A DNA stretch of 64,000 bases from Opitutaceae bacterium (GCA_028280945.1 JANQKV010000060.1:62001-126000), one strand, 5' to 3'; numbered from the stretch's first letter, positions 1 through 7,885 are shown. A program made the numbers and translations. The notes: generated by a model not told the origin, from the sequence alone.

Positions 1-760
1 CGATGGAGTAGACGTAGCCGTTGCACGTGCCGGTAACCCCGTGATAGAACACCAGCCAACCTTCCGAGGTCTCGATGGGGATGGGGCCGGCGCCGATCTT
101 GAGGCTTTGCCACCAACCGCTGCCGCCCGCTTTCATGACCAGGCGGTGTTTGCCCCAGTAAACCAGGTCTTTCGAGTGGCTCAGGATGACATCGCCGAAG
201 GGAGTGTGGGCGCTGTCCGACGGTCGGGAAAACAGGACGTATTCACCGTTGATCTTGCGGGGGAAGAGCACGCCGTTGCGGTTGAACGGCATCAGCGGGT
301 TCTCGAGGCGAATGAAGGTTTTAAAATCCTTGGTGCGGCCCATGCCGATGGAGGCGCCGGGGAAGTCATCACACCAAGTGATGTAATACCAGCTGCCGAG
401 TTTCACGACGCGCGGGTCGTAACCGTAGGAAGGCGTGGCCGGCTTGCCGTTCTCGTCGACCCACTTGATGGGCTTGTCGTTGATCTTGAAATTCAGTCCG
501 TCGGGCGAAGTGCCGAAGTGCAGGGCAGCGCGGCTGTTGCGGCCGTCAGCGCGGAACACGCCCGCGAAACCCTTGCCGAAAGGCACCGGCGCGGAGTTGT
601 AGACGCGGGCCGTGTTGGGGGTGGGATTCCAGCCAATCAACGGATTGGCGCTGCTGCGCCACATGACGTGGGGATCGCCCTTAGGTTTTTCTTCCCAGGG
701 AATGTTGGGCAGGTTGCGGCCAATGATGGTGGTGGTGGATTTCGGAGCGGACTCTTTCAC
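1..760 (-). CDS. GH130 family glycoside phosphorylase, partial (C-terminus outside window)
   Basis: The visible 253 residues match the GH130 family, which phosphorolyses beta-1,4-mannosides. The N-terminal stretch IIGRNLPNIPWEEKP is followed by NPLIGWNP, a GVFRADGRN segment, YDPRVVKLGSWYYITWCDDF and a basic FPRKINGEYVLFSRPSD segment, then GWLVFYHGV near the window edge. These are the conserved blade motifs of the five-bladed propeller. The frame is open upstream to about 890 without an ATG; I chose GTG at 760 because it places the family N-terminal block about 12 residues in. TTG at 778 is an alternative. No clear Shine-Dalgarno sequence is seen. The gene is divergent from the dipeptidase. 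The substrate (mannooligosaccharide or mannosyl-GlcNAc) cannot be decided. Confidence 0.85.
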   Translation of the reverse strand, partial: MKESAPKSTTTIIGRNLPNIPWEEKPKGDPHVMWRSSANPLIGWNPTPNTARVYNSAPVPFGKGFAGVFRADGRNSRAALHFGTSPDGLNFKINDKPIKWVDENGKPATPSYGYDPRVVKLGSWYYITWCDDFPGASIGMGRTKDFKTFIRLENPLMPFNRNGVLFPRKINGEYVLFSRPSDSAHTPFGDVILSHSKDLVYWGKHRLVMKAGGSGWWQSLKIGAGPIPIETSEGWLVFYHGVTGTCNGYVYSI

Positions 761-941
761 GATGAAATCGGGTTGCAATGAGAGGGCAGGTAAGTGGCAA
801 ACCGGTCGGCGGGTCGATGATGGTGCTTGTGAACGTCTAGTAGGCGGCGGTGGAGGCTTTGGTGTCGCGGGGTGTTTTCGATGCGATTACTTGCAGTTGG
901 GGGGTTGTCTGCTGGTAGTGAAAGCGGATTTCCCAATCGTA

Positions 942-2216
942 ATGATTACTCTGCTTCGTCCCCTCCGCTTCATTGTCCTTGTTTTCGTCACGACCGGCAT
1001 GTCTTGGGCTGGTCCTGATGCCGAACTGGCCGCCGAACGCGCCGACTGGGACGAGATTCGTCTGCTGTCCCATGCCAAGGATCTGCATGATTCTTTCCTG
1101 ACGCTCGACACTCACCTTGATGTGCCGATCGTGCTGCGCCGGCCCGGATTCGACATCAGCCAGGAGCACTCCTGGGTGGATGATGCAAGCCAGGTGGATT
1201 TCCCGCGCATGCGGAAGGGTGGACTCGATGGCGGGTTCTTTGTTGTGTTTGTGCGGCAGGGGCCGCTGACCTTGGAACGGCGTTTGCAGGCAGTCGACGA
1301 AGGCATGCTGATCACGCGCTTGATTCGCGAGACCACCGAGGTGCACGCCGATTTAGCGGGATTGGCCACCACTCCGCGGGAGGCGAGACGGCTGCGTGAG
1401 GAAGGCAAACACGTTGTCTTCATGGGGATCGAGAACGGCTACGTGATTGGGCGGAACGTTGATCTGTTGGAGCAGTATTACGATCTGGGCGTGCGCTATT
1501 TCGGTCTCGTGCACACGCGCAACAACGACCTGGCCGATTCCTCCACCGATCGAGGTGGGCCTCAGCACTACGGGCTCTCCGACATGGGCCGGGCGGTCGT
1601 CGACGAATGCAATCGCCTGGGCATGATGATCGATGTCTCCCATGCCTCGGATAAAACCGTCTGGGATGTGCTGGAACGATCGAAAGCCCCGTTGCTGGCT
1701 TCACACAGCGGGAGCTATGCCATGTACCCGCACGCCCGAAACCTGAACGACCCCCTGCTTCGGCAAATCGCGGCGGGCGGTGGCGTGGTGCAGATGAATT
1801 TCTTCAGCCTGTATTTGATGGACACCGTGCCCGATGCAGAGCGTGACGCCGAAATCGACGCCTGGCGGGAGCGTTATGCTACTCCTCAGCCACTCCCGAT
1901 GGACGTCGATATCCAACGTCGGATTGAGATCAACCAGATCCGGGGTCGCTATCCGTCCATGCATTCGGACTTGCCCACGGCCGTGGACCATATCGACCAC
2001 ATGGTTTCAGTCATGGGTATCAACCACGTCGGTTTCAGCGGTGATTTCGATGGTGGGGGAGGCATCGCCGATCTCATGGATGTGAGCGAGATGATGAATC
2101 TCACGATCGAGCTTTTGCGGCGGGGTTACTCCGACGAGGATCTCGAGAAAATGTGGGGCGGCAACGTGATGCGGGTGCTCGCCGAGGTGCAGGAAGTTGC
2201 GGCCGAAATGCAGTAG
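942..2216 (+). CDS. membrane dipeptidase-like protein, peptidase family M19
   Basis: A protein of 424 residues resembling renal dipeptidase, a zinc dipeptidase that cleaves dipeptides including some with D-residues. The start at ATG 942 opens directly on a hydrophobic signal segment (LLRPLRFIVLVFVTTGMSWA). Family motifs are visible: LDTHLDVP (the metal-binding H-x-D), the FMGIENGYV bridging-Glu segment, IDVSHASD and LLASHSGSYA (metal and substrate histidines), and VGFSGDFDGGGG near the C-terminus. Length fits the family plus signal peptide. It is followed 86 bases later by the isomerase-like gene on the same strand, so cotranscription is possible. Export to the periplasm is inferred from the signal. 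Confidence 0.92.
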   Translation: MITLLRPLRFIVLVFVTTGMSWAGPDAELAAERADWDEIRLLSHAKDLHDSFLTLDTHLDVPIVLRRPGFDISQEHSWVDDASQVDFPRMRKGGLDGGFFVVFVRQGPLTLERRLQAVDEGMLITRLIRETTEVHADLAGLATTPREARRLREEGKHVVFMGIENGYVIGRNVDLLEQYYDLGVRYFGLVHTRNNDLADSSTDRGGPQHYGLSDMGRAVVDECNRLGMMIDVSHASDKTVWDVLERSKAPLLASHSGSYAMYPHARNLNDPLLRQIAAGGGVVQMNFFSLYLMDTVPDAERDAEIDAWRERYATPQPLPMDVDIQRRIEINQIRGRYPSMHSDLPTAVDHIDHMVSVMGINHVGFSGDFDGGGGIADLMDVSEMMNLTIELLRRGYSDEDLEKMWGGNVMRVLAEVQEVAAEMQ

Positions 2217-2302
2217 GCGAAACTGGCCCCACTGATTCAACATTGAGTCTGGCTCGACTTGCCGATGGAAAACGACTGAGGTTGTCTGCCCATTCATTCC
2301 CC

Positions 2303-3175
2303 ATGAAACGAAGCTCCTTCCTCCTTACCCTTGCCACCGCTTTCGCCGCTCGCGCCTTAGGGGCCGGGCCTCATCAGAAGGCTCAAGTGGCTCCGCTCTC
2401 CGAACAACTCGGTCTCCAACTTTGGAGTCTCAAGAATCAATTTGAAAAGGACGTGATCGGCACCCTGGACGTGGTCGGTTCTTACCAAATGAATTATGTC
2501 GAGTCAGCTGGCACCAATGGGATGGTGCCCGAGCAATACCGGATGGAGTTGGAGAATCGGGGAGGTGAAATTGTCAGTGCCCACGTCCAGTACCACCAGC
2601 TGGTGGAGAACTTTGACGCCGTGGCGGCAGAGGTCATTGCCCTTGGGGCGAGGCAAGCGATGATCCCGTGGATTCCGCATGAAGGCGACTACACCGAGGA
2701 TCACAACAACCGGGCGATCGAGCACTTCAATGAATGGGGGCCGAAGTTTGCCGACCGCGGCATCAAATTCGGGTATCATCCGCATGGATACGAGTTCGGC
2801 GCCGGCAAGGAAGATCCTACACTATTCGACAAGATGGCCCGGGGCACGGAGGGCCATGACGTGTATTTCCAGATGGATGTCTGTTGGGTGGTTTACGGCG
2901 GTGATGACCCCATCGAGCTTTTACATGAATATCAGGACCGCTGGGTCAGCATGCACGTGAAGGACATTCGCAAGGGAGTTCCCACCGGATTTGTCCGCCC
3001 CAACTTACCCGCTGAGGACAAGGTGGTGGTGGGCACCGGGCAGATCGATTGGCCCGACGTGATCTCGACGGCCCAATCCTATGGCATGGACCTCTTCTTC
3101 ATCGAGGACGAGGGCGTCGACTCTCCCCGCGATATTCCGCTGAGTCTCGCCTATCTCCGTGGCCTGGGCATATAG
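2303..3175 (+). CDS. sugar phosphate isomerase/epimerase family protein (xylose isomerase-like TIM barrel)
   Basis: A 290-residue protein with a short hydrophobic N-terminus (FLLTLATAFAARALGA) consistent with export. It is followed by a TIM-barrel of the AP-endonuclease-2/xylose isomerase-like class. Recognisable parts are LGLQLWSLKNQF at the barrel entry, FGYHPHGYEF, VYFQMDVCWVVYGG, VSMHVKDIRKG and LFFIEDEG; the His, Asp and Glu in these loops match the usual metal-binding positions. Secreted members of this family are common beside dipeptidases and sugar-degrading genes, but their substrates are mostly unknown. ATG 2303 was chosen because the signal-like segment begins there. A terminator follows at 3203-3230. 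Confidence 0.85.
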   Translation: MKRSSFLLTLATAFAARALGAGPHQKAQVAPLSEQLGLQLWSLKNQFEKDVIGTLDVVGSYQMNYVESAGTNGMVPEQYRMELENRGGEIVSAHVQYHQLVENFDAVAAEVIALGARQAMIPWIPHEGDYTEDHNNRAIEHFNEWGPKFADRGIKFGYHPHGYEFGAGKEDPTLFDKMARGTEGHDVYFQMDVCWVVYGGDDPIELLHEYQDRWVSMHVKDIRKGVPTGFVRPNLPAEDKVVVGTGQIDWPDVISTAQSYGMDLFFIEDEGVDSPRDIPLSLAYLRGLGI

Positions 3176-3202
3176 TCCGGCATCATTTTAAATCCAATCC
3201 GG

Positions 3203-3230
3203 GGCTCCGCTTATTTGGCGGGGCCTTTTT
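3203..3230 (+). terminator. rho-independent terminator
   Basis: Arms GGCTCCGC (3203-3210) and GCGGGGCC (3218-3225) pair with one G-T wobble across a 7-base loop, followed by five T. It lies 27 bases after the isomerase-like gene and its loop holds the stop codon of the convergent XRE gene. Confidence 0.75.
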
Positions 3231-3426
3231 CGTGGCGCAGCAGGTCGCCCGGTTGGCAGTCCAGTTCGCGGCAGATCGCCTCGAGGGTGGAGAAGCGCAC
3301 GGCCCGGGCCTTGCCGGTGGCGAAGATATTGAGGTTTGCCGGCGTGATGCCGATCCGCGCGGCCAGTTCTTTTTGCGTCATGCCGCGTTGTCGCAACAGG
3401 TCGTCCAGATAGATTTGGATGGGCAT
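3211..3426 (-). CDS. XRE-family transcriptional regulator (YozG-like)
   Basis: A 71-residue protein that is essentially one helix-turn-helix domain: MTQKELAARIGITPANLNIF is a typical Cro/C1 recognition segment and CRELDCQPGDLLRHE is the usual fifth helix of the compact YozG-type group. It follows the DUF2975 gene after 13 bases on the same strand. XRE-DUF2975 pairs are a recurrent two-gene unit in many bacteria, where the small regulator is thought to control the pair. The twin palindromes upstream of the pair (4068-4132) are the obvious candidate binding sites (inference). Confidence 0.9.
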   Translation of the reverse strand: MPIQIYLDDLLRQRGMTQKELAARIGITPANLNIFATGKARAVRFSTLEAICRELDCQPGDLLRHEKGPAK

Positions 3427-3439
3427 GCCGGGGACAGGG

Positions 3440-4066
3440 TCAGATCGTCAATTCCTGTTCTTCACGCATTTTCACGCCGATATTAAAGACCTCGGCGATG
3501 ATGAAGATGCCCAACGCGACGAGAATCGGGTTTAGACTGATGTTGAGGGATAAATTGAGGGCCAGTTCTTCGAAGAGGGGAGCGACGTAGAACGGAAACA
3601 CAAACTGGTAGACTGCGTAGATGAAGTATCCGACGAGGGTCAGGCCGGCTATGCGGCGCAAGCGCAGGGCATTCTCCGCCACAAAAGGATGCGCGGCGCG
3701 CAGGCTGCGGACGATGGCCCGCATCTGCAGCGTTTGGTAACCGCCCACTCCGAGCAGGATCAATTCGAAGAGAATGCGAGTGAAGTGCAGACCTTTGAAG
3801 GAAGCGGGCAAGTGCAACTCTGCCATGGTTTTGCGGTGCTCGACGTCGACAGTCGTGCCGTCCTTGGCCTGCACCGTGACATCGGGTGGTGCATCGACTT
3901 CCAGTTCCACCGTCAATGGAACCCAGTTGGGTGGCGAATTGGTGGTGGCCACGAAACCGGCAGTGATGAGGGAGAGGGCAATAAGGATGGTACAAAAAAA
4001 CAGAGCCACGTTCATGGTCCATTCCATGATTTGCACCATGCGTTGGTAGGAGGCGGGAGCATTCAT
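3440..4066 (-). CDS. DUF2975 family integral membrane protein
   Basis: A 208-residue protein with four predicted membrane segments: one near residues 18-40, one near 100-115, and two towards the C-terminus (VGYFIYAVYQFVFPFYVAPL and ILVALGIFIIAEVFNIG). A polar extracytoplasmic loop lies between the first two. The arrangement and the ending IFIIAEVFNIGVKMREEQELTI-like tail match DUF2975. Function is unknown; the partner XRE gene lies 13 bases downstream. The ATG at 4066 directly abuts a palindrome that overlaps the likely -10 box, leaving room for only a very short leader and no Shine-Dalgarno site. Confidence 0.88.
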   Translation of the reverse strand: MNAPASYQRMVQIMEWTMNVALFFCTILIALSLITAGFVATTNSPPNWVPLTVELEVDAPPDVTVQAKDGTTVDVEHRKTMAELHLPASFKGLHFTRILFELILLGVGGYQTLQMRAIVRSLRAAHPFVAENALRLRRIAGLTLVGYFIYAVYQFVFPFYVAPLFEELALNLSLNISLNPILVALGIFIIAEVFNIGVKMREEQELTI

Positions 4067-4067
4067 G

Positions 4068-4086
4068 ATTATTGAAAAACAATAAT
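4068..4086. promoter_or_regulatory. palindromic operator copy 1
   Basis: ATTATTGAAAAACAATAAT is a perfect 7-base inverted repeat around AAAAA. It ends one base before the start codon of the DUF2975 gene and contains the probable -10 box, so a bound protein would block transcription. An identical copy lies 46 bases further upstream. Binding by the XRE protein is inference. Confidence 0.7.
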
Positions 4087-4109
4087 CACACCGTTCCTGG
4101 GGTCGTCAA
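4081..4109 (-). promoter_or_regulatory. sigma70-type promoter for the DUF2975-XRE pair
   Basis: On the minus strand TTGACG (4109-4104) and ATTATT (4086-4081) are separated by exactly 17 bases. Transcription would begin around 4074, leaving a leader of only about 8 bases before the ATG at 4066, so the mRNA would be nearly leaderless. The -35 box lies between the two palindromes and the -10 box lies inside the first. Confidence 0.55.
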
Positions 4110-4113
4110 TTGA

Positions 4114-4132
4114 ATTATTGAAAAACAATAAT
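4114..4132. promoter_or_regulatory. palindromic operator copy 2
   Basis: An exact second copy of the 19-base palindrome at 4068-4086, placed just upstream of the -35 box. The centre-to-centre distance is 46 bases. Confidence 0.65.
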
Positions 4133-4168
4133 CGCATTTTCTCCTGGAATTGCCTGTGCACGATCGAC

Positions 4169-4187
4169 TGTCACTTATTAAGTGACA
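4169..4187. repeat. inverted repeat between MFS gene and DUF2975 operators
   Basis: TGTCACTT and AAGTGACA form a perfect 8-base dyad around ATT. It lies 13 bases past the stop of the minus-strand MFS gene and about 110 bases upstream of the DUF2975 start. No T-run follows, so it could be an operator or a weak hairpin rather than a terminator. Confidence 0.4.
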
Positions 4188-4199
4188 CTTCGATGGGCC

Positions 4200-5390
4200 T
4201 TAAGCGGGGGACGCGTGTCGTTTGGCGAGGCGGAAGCCAATGATGATAAGAAGCATGCCGAACAGGCAGAAACCGAGGGATCCGCGATAGAGTGTGATCA
4301 AGCTGATCTCGGCGAGTTCACCTGCGATGACGTTGCCGGCGATCGAGAACAGGCCGGCCACCACCATGAAGTAGAGTCCTTGGATCGAGTTCCGGTAGCC
4401 TTCGTCGGCGTGTTCATTGAGATACATCACGGGCACAACCAGAAAACCCAGCACCGTCAGACCGTGGAACACTTGAAAAAACACGGCAAAGAACGGTGTC
4501 GGCAAAAACGCCAGGCAACCGAGGCGAAAGATCGCGGCCAAACCACCCAGGATGACGATGCCCTCGAGTCCAAAGCGTTTTCGCAGTCGGTCGAGATTCA
4601 GCATGTAGAGGATCTCCAAGCCTACTCCCAGGCTGGAGATGGGCCCCACCCACTTCTCCTCGATCTGCACCTCATCCGTCAGATAAAGCGGATAAAACCC
4701 ATAGAAGGCCATGTTGGTCAGCACAACAAAGCCGACCCCCAGGCAGAAACAGGCGAGGTGCGGCTGCAGCAGCACTTTCGCCGCCTCGAGGGTGGGCATT
4801 TTGTGGGTGGGTTTCTCGCTCAGCTGGCGGGAACGCATGGGCAATGCCGTTGCGTTGGCGATACCAACAAGAGCCCATCCGGCCGTCAGGACGGGCAGCA
4901 ACGCCAGGGTGCCGCCGTAGTTGTAGGCGGCGAACAGCATGGCACTGGGGGCAATGAATCCGACTGTGCCCCAGACTCTCACTCTTGCGAACGAAGCGCG
5001 TGGTTGGTTGGGGTCGGCCTGCAGGGTGAAGAACAAACCGTCGCCGAGGGCGACCTGCGGCTGGACCGCGAGACGATTGAGCGCTATCCACAGCAAGCAG
5101 GCCCAGAAGCCGCTCGCTCCGGCGAGTGCAAACATGGCCACCAGGGTCAGACCGAAAAGTGTCATGAACAAAGGCCGCACCAACCGGTAGCGGTCGGCGA
5201 TGAACGTCATCAATACCGGCATAATGAGCACGGCCGCCTGGCCCGTGGCAAAAATAAGCCCAATCTGAGTGGGCGAAAGGCCTTTGAGGTCTCTCAGATA
5301 GAGCGGCATGTATGGGGTCACGGCGCCGAACACAGCATACACCGCAAAATAATGGGCTTGGAGTCGGCGGATGGACGTTGGAGCAGACAC
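4200..5390 (-). CDS. MFS transporter
   Basis: A 396-residue protein with about 12 membrane segments in two halves. The segment GLSPTQIGLIFATGQAAVLI followed by FIADRYRLVRPL is the A-motif region after helix 2 seen in the LacY/HcaT-like MFS_1 group, and FARVRVWGTVGFI fits helix 5 of that group. A charged central loop lies near residues 205-225. GTG 5390 is the start with hydrophobic sequence close behind. The substrate cannot be told from sequence. The gene is divergent from the DUF4336 gene, with an 88-base spacer. Confidence 0.88.
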   Translation of the reverse strand: MSAPTSIRRLQAHYFAVYAVFGAVTPYMPLYLRDLKGLSPTQIGLIFATGQAAVLIMPVLMTFIADRYRLVRPLFMTLFGLTLVAMFALAGASGFWACLLWIALNRLAVQPQVALGDGLFFTLQADPNQPRASFARVRVWGTVGFIAPSAMLFAAYNYGGTLALLPVLTAGWALVGIANATALPMRSRQLSEKPTHKMPTLEAAKVLLQPHLACFCLGVGFVVLTNMAFYGFYPLYLTDEVQIEEKWVGPISSLGVGLEILYMLNLDRLRKRFGLEGIVILGGLAAIFRLGCLAFLPTPFFAVFFQVFHGLTVLGFLVVPVMYLNEHADEGYRNSIQGLYFMVVAGLFSIAGNVIAGELAEISLITLYRGSLGFCLFGMLLIIIGFRLAKRHASPA

Positions 5391-5478
5391 GAACAGACAG
5401 ACTTAGCGGGGAGGTGACGGTAGCACAATCCCGCACCCGGGCTTTGCCTCCCCGAGGGAAGTTGGGTTCGTTTTAACC

Positions 5479-6171
5479 ATGACCACTCGTGAAACCATCG
5501 GGGAAGACATTCTGGTGCTCCGCCGCCCTTTAGGCGTGGTTGGCATGCCTCTAGGCAAGACATCTTCGATCATTCGTCACCCTGATGGCCGTTGCCTGAT
5601 TCACTCCGCTGCGAACTTCTCGGCCGAGGATGTTGCCACCATTCGGGACTGGGGGGAGGTAGGCTGGCTGCTTGAGGCGACGTGTATGCACGACACCTTT
5701 GCCCGGAAACTGCGGGCAGCGTTTCCCGATGTGCCTTATGGTTTGCCGGCGGGATTTCCGATCAAGACCACGGCCCTGTCCCCGACTTGGCGATTGCCGA
5801 AGATGCCTGCGGAATGGGATGGACTCCTGGAGGTTCTGCCGATCCGAGGCATTCCGCGCCTCAACGAATTTGCCATGCTGCATCGGCCAAGCCGGACGCT
5901 GTTGCTTGGTGATCTGGTCTTTAACCTGTCGTTTCCTCCGCCCCAGCGTGTGCCTCTGCTGCTGCGGTGGATTTCCGGCCTCACCGCCTTTCCCGGGACC
6001 AGCCGTCTGCTCCGATTTATGGTCAAGGATCGTGGAGCGCTGGCGGCTTCGATCGAAGACATGTTGTCGCGTGACTTCGAGCGTGTGCTCTGTTCCCACG
6101 GTGAAACGATCACCGCGGATGCGAAGACCACCTTGCGCGGGGCTCTTGCGTGGGCGTTGCCAGCCGGCTGA
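5479..6171 (+). CDS. DUF4336 domain-containing protein (metallo-beta-lactamase-like fold)
   Basis: A 230-residue cytoplasmic-looking protein without signal or membrane helices. The pattern IGEDILVLRRPLG, then SIIRHPDGRCLIHSAANFS, a LPAGFPIKTTALSPTW middle, LNEFAMLHRPSRTLLLGDLVFNL and a final VLCSHGETI matches DUF4336. This family has the core of a metallo-beta-lactamase fold but lacks the canonical HxHxDH zinc motif, which is also absent here. No reaction is known. The following SRPBCC gene starts 42 bases later on the same strand. Confidence 0.75.
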   Translation: MTTRETIGEDILVLRRPLGVVGMPLGKTSSIIRHPDGRCLIHSAANFSAEDVATIRDWGEVGWLLEATCMHDTFARKLRAAFPDVPYGLPAGFPIKTTALSPTWRLPKMPAEWDGLLEVLPIRGIPRLNEFAMLHRPSRTLLLGDLVFNLSFPPPQRVPLLLRWISGLTAFPGTSRLLRFMVKDRGALAASIEDMLSRDFERVLCSHGETITADAKTTLRGALAWALPAG

Positions 6172-6213
6172 TCCGTGATTGCCAGATGCAGGTCGATTGC
6201 GAACATCGGCCGC

Positions 6214-6675
6214 ATGCCCCTACGCTATTCTTCTGAAATCACCGTCGCTCGCCCCCGCGACGAAGTCATCGCGATCGTCAAGGATCCCGCTCAGAGCAAA
6301 CACTGGATGGAAGGAATCGTTTCCGCTGAACCGGTTTCAGGCGAACCGTGGGCCAAGGGTTCGGTCTCCAAACTTGTTTTTAAGATGGGCAAACGCGACA
6401 TGGTTATGGAGGAAACCATCCTGGAGAATACGTTGCCCGAGGGCTATCGCTGCTGCTACACCACCGAAGGCGTTCGCAATGAAATCGAGAATCGATTTGT
6501 TGTGGTGAGCGAAAATGAAACCCGCTGGGAGATGGACAACGTCTTTGAATTCGAAGGCTTCATGATGAAGATGATGGGCACCCTGATGCCATTCATGTTC
6601 AAAAAGCAGACCATGACTTACGCCCGGAACTTCAAGGCCTACGCGGAAAACGGCACGAGTGTGGCGAAGTCCTAG
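6214..6675 (+). CDS. SRPBCC family protein (polyketide cyclase/START-like)
   Basis: A 153-residue protein opening with MPLRYSSEITVARPRDEVIA, the characteristic first strand and helix of the SRPBCC helix-grip fold, which has a ligand cavity. A strand-rich body follows, with a C-terminal helix carrying KKQTMTYARNFKAYAENG. No catalytic residues can be assigned; such proteins often bind hydrophobic ligands. ATG 6214 was preferred over in-frame starts further upstream because the fold begins there. It overlaps nothing and is followed by the thioredoxin-like gene. Confidence 0.82.
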   Translation: MPLRYSSEITVARPRDEVIAIVKDPAQSKHWMEGIVSAEPVSGEPWAKGSVSKLVFKMGKRDMVMEETILENTLPEGYRCCYTTEGVRNEIENRFVVVSENETRWEMDNVFEFEGFMMKMMGTLMPFMFKKQTMTYARNFKAYAENGTSVAKS

Positions 6676-6760
6676 TCCGGTATCAGATCACGCCGATGGG
6701 GCACGAGGGTTATACCCAATTTTGAACGAATTCCGGACTGGGGGTTCAAACTCAGTCTAC

Positions 6761-7234
6761 ATGCCCGCCTCGACTCGCCCCAATCTGCTAAGTCTTTTGA
6801 CCTGTATCGCTGCGCTGCCGTTGGCGGGCGCCGACAAATCAAGTGGAGGTGTTGTGGCGACCCCGCCTGGGGAAAGGCTCCAATTCGAAGACTATCTTGA
6901 ACCTGGAAAGACCGTCATTTTTGGGTTTGTGAGTGATTTCTGTCCACCCTATCCATGTCCGATCCGAGGCAAGATGGAAGACCCCCTCGGTGTTCTGGCG
7001 GCGGCTCGCGATGATTTGGTTGTGGTAAAGGTGGATGTGAATCGGGAGGGCATCACGCAGATTGATTGGAACTCACCGGTTTCCATGCAGTTCGGTCTGC
7101 GGCGACTGCCGCACTTTGTGGTCTACGGTCCCGACGGACGGATTGTGGCTCAGGACGACCAACGTTCCGCCGATACTTCCGGATTCGACATGGTGTTTGC
7201 CATGTTGATGGAACTGCCGGAGCAGAATTCCTGA
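6761..7234 (+). CDS. thioredoxin-fold protein with signal-like N-terminus
   Basis: A 157-residue protein with a hydrophobic N-terminus (LLSLLTCIAALPLAGA) and a thioredoxin-like body: KTVIFGFVSDFC at the end of strand 1, LVVVKVDVNREG, the LRRLPHFVVYGPDGRIV segment with the cis-proline position, and a C-terminal helix. In place of CxxC the redox loop reads FCPPYPCP, that is two cysteines separated by four residues. This could still form a disulfide but is not the standard active site. ATG 6761 starts the signal. Periplasmic or membrane-anchored location is inferred. Confidence 0.7.
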   Translation: MPASTRPNLLSLLTCIAALPLAGADKSSGGVVATPPGERLQFEDYLEPGKTVIFGFVSDFCPPYPCPIRGKMEDPLGVLAAARDDLVVVKVDVNREGITQIDWNSPVSMQFGLRRLPHFVVYGPDGRIVAQDDQRSADTSGFDMVFAMLMELPEQNS

Positions 7235-7245
7235 TTGATGGCCAA

Positions 7246-7265
7246 GCCTGGCCGTCAACGGCCAG
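7246..7265. repeat. stem-loop after the thioredoxin-like gene
   Basis: CCTGGCCGT and ACGGCCAGG form a perfect 9-base inverted repeat around CA, 12 bases after the thioredoxin-like gene. There is no T-run on either strand, so termination activity is uncertain. It overlaps the stop codon of the small minus-strand frame below. Confidence 0.45.
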
Positions 7266-7479
7266 GGCAAGCGACCGTTTCGGGAACCTTCTCTTCGCTC
7301 ATTTCCGGACAGGGGGCCGGCATGAGAAAGTCGTGTCCAGCCGGTGGTGAGGCAGAGGGGAGGGCGTGTTCGGCGGCACGGGCGAGCCGGCGGGTCAAGG
7401 CAGCGACGATGCGGTCGCACGTCTCGTCGAGTTGCGGCGGCGGGAGTGGAGGTGTGGTGGCGGGCATGGTGGGGAGCAT
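7255..7479 (-). CDS. possible small hypothetical protein
   Basis: A 74-codon frame from ATG 7479, with a second ATG at 7467. It has a proline-rich start, one plausible helix (LDETCDRIVAALTRRLARAA) and a loosely ordered C-terminus. No family is recognised and no Shine-Dalgarno sequence is seen. It lies downstream of a strong minus-strand terminator, so it would need its own promoter. It may be chance; it is listed because it fills the gap on the strand opposite its neighbours. Confidence 0.25.
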   Translation of the reverse strand: MLPTMPATTPPLPPPQLDETCDRIVAALTRRLARAAEHALPSASPPAGHDFLMPAPCPEMSEEKVPETVACPGR

Positions 7480-7527
7480 TTGATGTGGGTGGATCTTGCT
7501 CTCCGGTTCTTTGCCGGGTTGGGGCCC

Positions 7528-7562
7528 AAAAAAAGCCCTCTCCGGCGAGCACCGGAGAGGGC
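7528..7562 (-). terminator. rho-independent terminator (minus strand)
   Basis: Arms GCCCTCTCCGG (7535-7545) and CCGGAGAGGGC (7552-7562) are perfectly complementary over 11 bases with a 6-base loop, followed on the minus strand by seven T (7534-7528). It is a strong signal that implies transcription from the right, where the only candidate is the 33-residue frame at 7579-7680 or an RNA. Confidence 0.85.
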
Positions 7563-7578
7563 GGAAAGTGGTGGGCAC

Positions 7579-7680
7579 TTACTCCTCTCGCGGTGCGAGC
7601 GTCACGGATACGACCGCTACGATGGACACAATAATTGCGACCACGGAGGAGAGAGCGGATTTCGTGACAGGGAGGTTCAT
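7579..7680 (-). CDS. putative 33-residue single-pass membrane peptide
   Basis: A 33-codon frame from ATG 7680 starting MNLPVTKSALSSVVAIIVSI and continuing with VAVVSVTLAPREE. A short polar N-terminus, about 20 uninterrupted hydrophobic residues and a charged end are what a small single-pass membrane protein looks like. A strong terminator begins 17 bases past its stop, which supports a transcript here. No good Shine-Dalgarno sequence precedes the ATG. It is convergent with the thioredoxin-like gene and divergent from the symporter gene. No known family is recognised; the transcript could instead be a small RNA. Confidence 0.45.
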   Translation of the reverse strand: MNLPVTKSALSSVVAIIVSIVAVVSVTLAPREE

Positions 7681-7885
7681 GCGGAAGCGCCAAGACGGCA
7701 AAGGTCGTAACGGCCGTCAAGCCCGGAGATGCAAGGGAAAGGGGACCCGCTTCATTCTTTTTTTCTTATCCTTCTTTTTCTCGTCCGGCCACGCGGATTC
7801 TGAGTGGGATGAAGGAGAACGATAAAGAGGAAGGATAAAGATGCTGGAGAAGGCACGGACTGTGCTCGGTTTTGGGTGAAACCCC

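Noticed and set aside
41..781. Long plus-strand frame opposite the GH130 gene
   Set aside because: It is antisense to a frame with clear GH130 motifs and has no recognisable domain; high GC at third positions keeps the opposite strand open.
7496..7825. 109-codon plus-strand frame
   Set aside because: It runs through the minus-strand terminator hairpin and has no ribosome site or domain.
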